Assembly: GCF_030463535.1 (NCBI RefSeq)
Contig: NC_132880.1
Span: 36,178,842 to 36,242,841, forward strand
DNA: 64,000 nt
DNA from: Salminus brasiliensis
Taxonomy: Eukaryota; Chordata; Actinopteri; Characiformes; Bryconidae
Reading direction: 5' to 3'
Every line of letters begins with the position of its first letter. Within the stretch, counting starts at the first letter, position 1. A program made the translations under genes and the position numbers. The notes beneath the pieces were generated by a model, which saw nothing but the letters and a program-made list of their open reading frames with translations, did no database searches and was not told where the DNA came from. Shown here in pieces: positions 55,206 through 64,000 of the stretch.

Positions 55206-57900
55206 GTGAATGGCTGATGACCTAGGGGAAGGAACAGCGGTTCTAAACTTAACATCTGTTAAGATAACTGTGCAGTGCATTTACTGCATCCTCTTAGGCA
55301 CATAATTAATGTGAGTCATAGCTGTCTGGGAATAATGGAGGTTGTTAAAAGATTGAAACCCTGCTTTCAATATACATGTTTTTGTTCTCTAATTGCAAAT
55401 GTTCCATTTCTCTCTTTCTCTTTCCTTTTCTCGCACACATACACACAGACCTTCAGAGCCCTAGTAGTGTGTGCTGAAGTGGTCAGGGCTTGGCACTGGA
55501 CACACACAACCCTGTGAAATGAATCAGAAGTGTATTAACTAGGACATGAGATGCCGATTTGGCCTTAACACGAAATCGCTTCACTGCCATTCCAGACTGG
55601 GTAACAGTGCTGTCGCCTGCCTGCGTTTTCACCATCCACCCACAGAGAGAAAGAGAGTGAGAGAAAGAGAGAGACCATCCATTTTTTTATGTGTGACACA
55701 AAAGATTTAAGTGAAGCTCATCATCTCAATGCAGTTTTAAATAGCCAGTGACAGCAGCAGCCTCAGAAGCTCCCAACATGGCTAATTAATGACCGTAGTG
55801 TTTTAGCTTCACGGCCCAGGCGAAAAAATCTCACCCCCAAAACCCCCTTCATAACCCCTCAGCTGCTGATCAGAGAATGCTCAGCATGTACCAACACCCT
55901 CAGCTGAATGCCTCACATGTTTAAAGCCAAAACAGTTGCTTTGAGTTGCGTACCATATGTTTCTCATTCCGTCAGCTCATGCTTTATGCATCACAAAGAT
56001 GGTCAACTCCTATTCGTTTTAAGACGCAGTGCACAATAGGTGGGTTTTCACCATCTTTTGAGACCGAATGATTGCCATAATGAGTTCAAGACCTATTTTT
56101 CTGCTTATTTATTTATTTATTTTTGCAGTTGAGTTTTAGCACACATATAGCTCTCTTCACTGTACACTTACTGGCCAGTATTTTGAAAACTTGTAGTATT
56201 TTGCAAATAACTTTCGGTACTTTCAGTATCCATTTTTTCAGTAAGGTGCCAAAGAATGCATTTATTCAGTATATTAAGTTCTTTGGTGTAAAAATAGCAA
56301 TTATGTGGGTTGGGGTAACTTTGGTTGGGGTGAAAAATGCTCAGATGTGTTTTTACAATCATATTTACAACCCTGTCATAAAAATGTTTACTGGCTGGTT
56401 TAAACCACATAGATTACCTACATACCATAGTCTACCATAGCCTAGTTTAGCTTAGCTGTTCCAGAGGCCTAGTGTTAACTTTTAGCCCTTCTCAGGCGTT
56501 CCAGAGGCATGTGCGTGCCGAATAACCACAGCAGTGCTTGCTTCAGTTGATATAGCATTAGCTTTTAATTAAGCTGTAAAAATTAGATCTTGTAAAAATA
56601 ATATATAGTCAGAGGTGGTCCTACGGTGGTGCAATTGGTGGTGCCTTAATTGTGCAGTACTGAGTGGGCTACACTCAATAGTTTAAACCAGTGCACCTAT
56701 ATTGGTAGATAAAACAGCAAAGACGTGTCAATAGATGTACCTAATTACCTGGCAGCTCAGTGTATAATGAAGGGTGGAGTCCACAGCTGAACATATGTCT
56801 GTTCGCACATACAGTTCATCATTTAAATAGGGGCTGATCCTATCATGCAGCTGCTGTACAGACACAAAGGCTTTGCGCCTTTGTGTCTCAGAGAAGGCTG
56901 GGGGCACACTGTGGGCCGCGACTAAGCACAATATGAATTGAATTCCAAGCTTGTATTAAAAGTAATTGTTCAGAACTCCAGTGTTTTGAAGGATGAGGCG
57001 CACACACACACACACACACACATACACAGACTTATATACACACACAGCTCCCGTCCAAAACGGCCACAAGCGCTTGGGGGCTTATTTAATTTCAAAGCCT
57101 TCTTTCATCTTTCTGATGAGTGGATCTGGGCTGTCTCCCTCACAGATGTAGTGGAGACGTGTTTTTAGCAGCCAAACAAAAGGCAGCACCATGCAGGGGG
57201 GTCCGCCTTGATCCTCCCCACACGATGGAGGAGCTTTGAGGAGGAGCTTTTGAGCGATAGATGAGGCCAAAAAAAAACAAAAAGCAAAGCTCCTAACTGT
57301 ACCCTGGCCCGGGCCCTGTCTGCAGCCTGGCCCGTCTGCCCTTTACCAGCCAGACTCACCCGGGGCTTCATCCGCCTTTGAAGAAGAGAGCAGGGGGTGG
57401 GCGAAGAAGTGATTAGGAATAAGGAAGAGGCTTACGAGACATCAGCAGTCAGGCTGCTTCTGAGAGCCGCTGCTTGATAGAAGTTGAGAATGGCTTCACT
57501 CTGCAGTGTCAAAAATGTACCCAGACCTAAAGTTTGAACTTCACTTTCCTTCCAAGAACAAGCCAGGGAGATAAGAGTGCTGTCCGTATCGATTGCAGAG
57601 CAGACACCACACTGTGCTTTCTTAGGCTTTCAGCCCTCCAGCAAGGTTCACCTCAAATAAATGTCTGATTGGAGAGATTTGCTCAAAATTGATTTTCCCA
57701 AGAGTTGAATTGACCCTTGAGATCCAGTCACTCTAAAATGCTTCCATTAGTCCTGCATTAGTTCAGGCTGATCACTACAACTTACACTGATTTCACCAAG
57801 TGAGTCCTTCCCTGTTTCAGCTCTGGCAGTACAAGGCTTTGTGGTGAAACACTGGAACAATAGGCCTATTATTTAGTTATTAACTCATAACTGCCTGTGA
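55206..57900. other. Intergenic DNA, partly conserved-looking
   Basis: It contains short GA (55645-55675) and CA (57000-57021) runs and a TTTA run (56106-56124). The stretches 55730-55960 and 57040-57480 are balanced in composition and repeat-free by eye, so they are possible conserved non-coding elements. No exon or RNA gene is supported. Confidence 0.4.
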
Positions 57901-58004
57901 GGGATCATGATTGACTACAGCTGGTAGCGTCTCTGTGCCCACTTAGAGAGTTAATTTGAGCGCCCTCATTGGATTGACCAACACACAGCACAACGGGAAA
58001 GTCC
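57901..58004. repeat. Dispersed repeat, copy B
   Basis: Homologue of 5611-5716 in the same orientation, sharing gatcatgattgactacag and the following blocks. About 70 percent alike by eye. Confidence 0.65.
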
Positions 58005-58124
58005 AAGTAGCGCAGTGCTGATCTAAGAAGGATGATCATACATTTATATAAGGAATGCTTCTGGGAGTCGTTTCCAAACAACTGCACATTCTAAGATCAT
58101 CTGTTCAAACATCTTCTGCTGCAA

Positions 58125-58500
58125 ACGGACACTGGGTGGTTCTAGAAATGGCATGGAATGAGTGTGCAAAGTGGATGGAATAATGAGAGAGGAGGACTAC
58201 CAGAATTCACCATCATAACCTCAAACCATCGGAAACATGGTTGAACCTCAAACCAACTGAGACACAATTGGGTGTTTCAACAGGATAATGAGCCCGAATG
58301 GAAACCAAGACATTTTAATTGAACTCTGCCAAGAAGAGTGGTCCAAATCTAACCAGAATTCTGACAGAAGCTTGATGACGTCTACTGAAAGTGTACATTT
58401 GCTGTGGGATATTTAATCAAATATTAGATGTGCTGTATATGTAGCATTGACCCTGTGTGAAATTTAGAAGCCCCTCATAAACATGGGCACTTTTTTCCTT
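58125..58500 (+). mobile_element. Tc1-like transposase remnant (3' part)
   Basis: gtttcaacaggataatgagccc and gaagagtggtccaaatctaacc are characteristic of the catalytic and C-terminal part of Tc1 transposase genes. Frameshifts and stops abolish any frame. It belongs to a different Tc1 subfamily from 62205-63715. Confidence 0.7.
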
Positions 58501-58760
58501 TTAAAGATGAATGCTGTCACTCATACTGCCACAGAAAAGAACAGTTTAAAGAAATCATACAAACCCCAATATTGTGTTGTTCTATGCCTGTGATGAGTGT
58601 ATGTACAAACTTTTTTTAACAGTATTATTTTTTTTATTAAGAAGTAACAGACAGTACATCTCAATGTTACTATATACGTAAGTAAATGAATAAATACATA
58701 AAGAGAAGTAAATAACTAAATACATAGAAAATAATAATAATATATCATGTCATATAGTAT

Positions 58761-58907
58761 GTCACACTTATATAGCACCTTACTGAAGCCCAAAGACACT
58801 TTACAATGTGGTAAACAAAAAACTGACAGACTAAACAAGTTTTTTTTTTATGTACCACATTGTAAAATGTCTTTTGTGGGATTGTGTAAGGTGCTATATA
58901 AGTGTGA

Positions 58908-58908
<1 letters not shown>
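58761..58908. repeat. Perfect-arm inverted repeat followed by (ATT)n
   Basis: The 23 bases at 58761-58783 are exactly complementary to 58886-58908. A second pair, 58796-58813 and 58853-58870, matches with one mismatch. The loop is about 40 bases. The arms (tatagcacctta / aaggtgctatata) resemble the common end of fish retroposons, and an ATT microsatellite (58909-58943) follows. Confidence 0.9.

Positions 58909-58943
<35 letters not shown>
58909..58943. repeat. (ATT)n microsatellite
   Basis: About 11 ATT units directly after the inverted repeat. Confidence 0.95.
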
Positions 58944-58944
<1 letters not shown>

Positions 58945-61900
58945 TTTCTATTTATTTACCTCCATTTATGTATTTATATTACAGAAGCTTTGTCTCCCTC
59001 AAATGATAAAGTAAATACAGGATTAGAAAACCATACATCCGTACAATAATAATGACAGACAACCTGTAGACATGTAGCACATATTCAAAACTTCATAACA
59101 TAAATCCCTGTTGCTCAAAATCAAACCATCAAATTTTACTGAAAATATCTGTTGTAAAATTGGCTTTAATGATGCTACTCTAAAAATACCCAAGTTCAAA
59201 CTCCGCAATCCACATCCTATTAAAGTGAGGCACCTGGCTTGAACTATGGTTTAAGGATGGCTTTTTTGGCAGCTGTTAAAGCTGAATAGAAAACTCTCTG
59301 CTGACTTAAAGTGAGATTTATAAAATAATCATTCTTCAACAGACATACAGATTGAGTTGCTTAATAAAAGGCCGGATAAATAAAGCACAGGACATGGCAT
59401 AAGCTTTATAAATAACTTTATAGTGAATTAAGTGATGTGCTAAATATTTTTCTAATACTAGAGATATCATCCCAAATCCAAACTGACATGCAGAAACTCT
59501 CTCATCTTTCGATGTTTGTAATTGGACGTTTATAGGATGTGATCCCAACCTTTGATTTTCACTGATTTCAGATAATCCATTAATGAATGCTGGTTAATCT
59601 TACGATTCATGGATCACCAAAGGCCCATAGAGCACTTCTTAACCCGTAGTTTATGTAAACCTCTGACCACAACTGTACTTACAACCGACGTCAGTGGGTT
59701 TTCTATTCTTTTTTATTATTTTCTAATACAGGCAAACTTATCATCAGCTTTATACTACACGCAGTGCAGACAGAGATTAGGGAGTATTACTCTAAGCCTT
59801 ATTTTCCAGTACCTATTAATTATTTGGTGAGTGCTATGCAACTAATTTGAATGTTATGTAACACTAAGAAATTGCAGGCCCACATGCAGGTCTTTAGGAC
59901 TTAAGGAGTTAACAGTCAGCTCATCCGAGTGTTTCATTCTTCCTGATTTAGTTCAGTGACATCTTCTACAGCTCTTCTGTTACCAGTGCGACAATTCAAC
60001 AAAGCACGATGTCAGATTCCTGGAATAGCTCCGTTTCTCTTGTGATAACCCTGCACTTCCCTGAGCAGACTGACAGGACAGGATGAGGTGCTATTCTTAG
60101 CTGGCAATGCGCCGTGACTGTCTGCAATCAAGCAGCAGCTCATTACAGCTCCAATCAGTGCCCCGACAGCATCGCCTCCTAAAACAGTAGGGAGACTGCA
60201 GCTGTCCACCCACAGACCCAAAGGCACTGCCTAAGAGTCAAGAACAGGGGCCAAAATGACAACATTATGTTGTGCGGTGTAACTAAAAGGACAATTTCAG
60301 ACACACCTAGTAATCTGTTTAGTTACTTGGAAGCTGTTTTACTTTTGCATTACTTTTAGATTCACACAGTAAATCTTTACGTCCCTGCATGTTTTATGGG
60401 GGAGCTCAGCAGTGCCATTGTTCTCCTCTACAACCACTAGGAGGCTTCAATGGAGTTCTCGGTAAGAAAACGCGCCCACATAACTGTCCGAATGACTCTG
60501 TCAGCCCTCCTACACTTCAGTGACAAGGCACAGTGGAGCACATGCACACACATTCTAGCTTGCCCCTGACCTTACTGTGTGGTCATGTGGCTGCACACTC
60601 CACTCAACATTAGTGTCAAAGTCCCCATTGTTAATAGAAACAACATCAGAGAATGGCAGTGGTTCTTTACATAGTGTCAACTTTACAGGTAAAGGGAAAA
60701 AACTTCATAGTATTTCTAATGGTTTATTAATCATGCAAAGTTGGCGTTTTGAGAGACTCAAGGTTTTTGCATGAACAGTGATGATATTTTTATATGTTTT
60801 AAAAAAACAAAACCAAGATCTTAGGGAACTTGCTAAAGAACATCTGTTTGTACAGAATAAAGGTGCCCTAGAATAGAAAAAAATGCATTTCCTTTCCCAC
60901 GATAAATAATAAATAATAAGAGTTCAGTAAATGGAAGTGATATACTGTGAACCTCAAACGCCTCAAAAAAAAAAGGCAAAACCCAATGCTTGACTAATTA
61001 TATTTACACCCCCAAAATCCATCAACACTTCCACTAGTGAAAGCCATTAAAGGCTAAACACAACAGCTAATTTGGGAGAATACAGAAGCAAGGCTAAAAG
61101 GGCAAAAAGCTTATTCTAGGCTGAACAGAGAATGATGACCAGAGGACGCTCCACTGCCGATGTCTGGACGAGGATGCCAATGCAGCATCATGAAGCAAAA
61201 AAGCATGTCGTGGCTCCCAAAAGCTGGAGACGTGGCTAAAAAGGCTAAGCTAAAGCTAGGCCCACCAAAGAAGAGAGAAGGGCAGACTGGAAGAGGTAAA
61301 GATGCCATGGAGAAGATGCTGAAGCAAGCGGGAACTAGGCTGAGAGGACAGTAACACTACTCAGTAAGACTCAACATTTGTTTTCCTATGAGCCCACCAT
61401 AAAAGAAAAAACAATGTATTCTGAGACAAAATAACCGCATAAGAGCATTTCTCACTCCAATCAAAGTCACTTTTTTTTTTTTATACATCAAAGAACAAGG
61501 TAAAATACTCAATAATGCATTCTGTAGCAGCTTTAAGAAATGGTTCTCTGAAAAAGAGTTGGCCTTTTAAATTCGGTGCACTTATTATTTAGAATCATCC
61601 AGAATTACAATCATTTCCAGCAGTGAAATGCGATGTGAAACCCGAAAGTTAAAGGCATGTCAGTTTCTGAAGAATGAAGTTTCGTAACGGAAAGGTTGCA
61701 CTTGGTGAGCTTTGGGAAAGCTGAAAGAGAAATGAGGAAACTTTACGCAATGCTTGCTATTTTAAAGTTTTTTTCCTCTCATAGACTCTCACAGGCCTCA
61801 AAAATGACACACCCTGTGGGCAGTTTTCTCGCTGGATGATAAAAACTGAATTACTGTAATAAAGCAAAACCCTCTGACCCTACCTCATAGAGCTTACACT

Positions 61901-62200
61901 GCCACATCTGTAATTTCCTACATTTTCAAACTGAGAGTTGTTATGAATTGAGTTTGACATCAGTGAATAAATGTGACTATACTTACAGAGAGTGGTCTTT
62001 TCATGTGTACTGGGGGGCTTTCTTGACCCCAGCGTCATGTTTATACTCATTACGCTTCTGGCTATGGTCGAGAGATGGACTATGTAGAGGGATATTTTAG
62101 GAGCGTTCAAGCTAAATACAGTTTTCTATATCACAGAAGTGCACAGGAGTCACTTCATTTTTTAATTTGAGTCTTTAGTCATCATTTATATGGATATTGT
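58944..62200. other. AT-rich intergenic DNA
   Basis: The stretch 59990-60240 is balanced in composition and repeat-free, a possible conserved non-coding element. A lysine-rich open frame at 61160-61354 is reported among the findings. No exon is supported. Confidence 0.45.
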
Positions 62201-62204
62201 AGAA

Positions 62205-63715
62205 CAAACCTTGATTTATGTGAATAGTTATGTGAGTGTAACTGAGGGAATTAACTAATCTTCAAAAGGCATCAAATTACATTAGATAAACATTATATAT
62301 ATATATATATTTTAACATTTTAAGCAATATTAGCATGCCATTTTTGTTTGGACAGTTTAAGAGCAAAAAAGGAAAGGAGGACTTTCCAAAATCTGGACAC
62401 CCCAAGAGATTTGAGCTCTCAGACAACTTGTACCAAGGTCTTGGACTTTAATTAGCTCGGTAGGGCTTTGGCTTGTTCACAGTAATTGTTAGGAAAGGCC
62501 AGGTGATGCAACTTTAAAAGCTCTAAATCCTCAAACCCTGTCCCAACAATCAGCAGCCATAGCATAGCAGCAATCTATGAAGCTGCCTAAAATAGTATTT
62601 GATGCCCACAAAGCAGGTTCGTAATGTAATTAAATTAGCAGGAACAGTAAAGGTCAATGTGAGGTGTAGTGTAGAAGATCAAGAAAAAATAGGATTGGTA
62701 GAATCACTAGGTGAAAACCTTCCCTGTGTCTTCACCACAAATGTTCCAAACAAACCTGATGCATTTCGGTGGACTGATGAAGTTCAAATATAGCTTGAGA
62801 ATGTTTGGAGAAAAAGATTGCAGAATTGAATGAAAAGAACACCTCTTCAACTGTTAAGCATGGGGGTGGATGGATCATGCTTAGGTCTTGTGTTGCAGCC
62901 AGTGGCATAGGGAACATTACACTGGTAAAGGGAAGAATGGAATCAATTAAATACCAGCAACGTCTGGAAGCAAACATCACAATGTCTGGAAAAAGCTGAC
63001 AATTAAAAGAAGATGGCTTTTTCTACAGAATATTGATCCTAAACCCACTTCAAAATCCACAATATGTTACCTCAAGAGGTGCAAGCAGAAGGTTTTGCCA
63101 TGGCCTTCTCAATCCTCTGACCCAGACATCATTGAAAGTCTGTGGATAGACCCCAAAAAAGCAGCGCAGCAACTAGAAGAACTAGAAGAACTCTTAGTCT
63201 CTCTTTACACCTGGTCACTTTATGCATCTTGAGTATCAGGATTAGGTCTGGATAAGGCCACTTTAGCAGGTGGTCAATTAGGTAATAATTGCCATGCAAC
63301 AAGCAGAAATGCATATTCTGTCCCACACAGCAATCAGATTACAATCAGACTAACCTGAGATGCATTTGACTACAGTGTAAATGCGTGTAGCTAAATTCTT
63401 ATCAGGAGACAATCCAGATACTATTTACATGACGTTACCAGGTGCAAACAGGGTCTTGGCTGGCTACGGGAAGCTGTGATACTTGCCACAGGGTGTGTTA
63501 GTAAGTACTGACCATGCACTTTGACCAGACATTTGCTTTAGGCCCTTTTTTCCTTTTTGTGTTGGAAGTAAATGTAAATAAAAAAAAAAGTAATTTTGCT
63601 GAAAATTTGCTTAAGAAATGCTTCATCTTTAACTTGTCTTTTTTCTTTTGGAAATCAGCTAACTTTTACTCACTTAGCTATTCACTGTAACAAATACAGT
63701 ATTTTGACATAAACA
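62205..63715 (+). mobile_element. Tc1/mariner transposon, inactive
   Basis: Long imperfect terminal inverted repeats surround a broken transposase gene. The left end near 62215 (gtgaatagttatgtgagt) is inverted at the right end near 63680 (actcacttagctattcac). The coding region retains WTDEV at about 62771-62785 and TVKHGGGWIM at 62849-62878, with ASGIGNI just beyond. It has in-frame stops, internal deletions and frame changes. The C-terminal part (gccatggccttctc..., about 63100-63160) is followed by a nested insertion at 63198-63453. Exact ends are not resolved. Confidence 0.85.
63198..63453. mobile_element. hAT-like MITE inserted in the Tc1 element
   Basis: The insertion interrupts the Tc1 sequence between tcttag (63192-63197) and tcttgg (63454-63459), the apparent diverged target duplication. 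Its ends are inverted: ctttacacctggtcac at left and, on the minus strand at right, gtttgcacctggtaac. The 256-base interior is non-coding. The short inverted ends suggest hAT, although an 8-base duplication is only partly preserved. Confidence 0.75.
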
Positions 63716-64000
63716 GATATTTATTTTAGCTTCTTCTCATTCTAATATTTAACCCTTCATTTTCTCTGGCTCTCTGTCGGTCTCTCCCTCTCTCTCTCCC
63801 GCACTCTCTTTCTCTCTCTCTATTTATTCCTTTAACCTGATTTGTAATGGACTTTTGAAGGCAGAACATCTTCCCACTCCATGGCAACACGCCTCTCCTG
63901 TGCTAAAGCAGGACCATGAGCATGCAGGAGAGAGCAGCAGAGCGAGTGGAGAGCTTTTGTGATTCACCCTCACTCCCTCACTCTCTGCTGTACTGCCCAC
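63716..64000. other. Pyrimidine-rich tract and window edge
   Basis: A CT-rich run (63755-63830) is followed by balanced sequence with gcatgcaggagagagcagcagagc. This could be near another gene's 5' end beyond the window, but nothing here proves it. Confidence 0.3.

Overview
The window is nuclear DNA from a ray-finned fish. Its protein-coding genes are split into short exons with GT-AG introns and closely match vertebrate proteins. The spaces between them are AT-rich and full of microsatellites and Tc1-like and hAT-like transposon debris. Several repeat families are ones I associate with otophysan teleosts (characins, catfishes and relatives). That lineage call is an inference.

Three genes can be rebuilt exon by exon. 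(1) hey1, plus strand, 10257-12244: five coding exons encoding a 324-residue bHLH-Orange repressor of the Notch pathway. It sits behind a CpG-rich promoter that carries two perfect RBPJ-type sites. (2) A stathmin-2 gene, best named stmn2b, minus strand, 26196-18215: five coding exons encoding a 180-residue neuronal microtubule-destabilising phosphoprotein. The two genes converge, the same arrangement as STMN2 and HEY1 on human chromosome 8. (3) A y+LAT-type amino-acid transporter of the SLC7A7/SLC7A6 group, plus strand: a non-coding first exon near 35 kb and nine coding exons from 36987 to 47780, encoding 490 residues.

Layout: 1-8.6 kb is the distal hey1 flank, with a possible distal Notch-responsive block at 7.7-8.3 kb. 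8.63-9.72 kb is a degenerate minisatellite abutting the hey1 promoter. 9.7-13.4 kb is hey1. 13.4-16.8 kb is a repeat-bearing convergent intergenic region. 16.8-26.3 kb is stmn2b. 26.3-34.6 kb is transposon-rich intergenic DNA. 34.7-50.2 kb is the transporter gene with its long 3' UTR. 50.2-64 kb is intergenic, with nested transposons and one orphan TATA-containing promoter/first-exon candidate at 51.8-52.1 kb.

I see no bacterial-type operon, CRISPR array, phage or viral gene and no new multi-gene system. The observations most worth following are regulatory: the paired RBPJ sites and adjoining minisatellite at hey1, UG-rich tracts at the 3' splice sites of stmn2b, a transporter 3' splice site made almost entirely of a TG microsatellite, and the orphan promoter near 51.8 kb.
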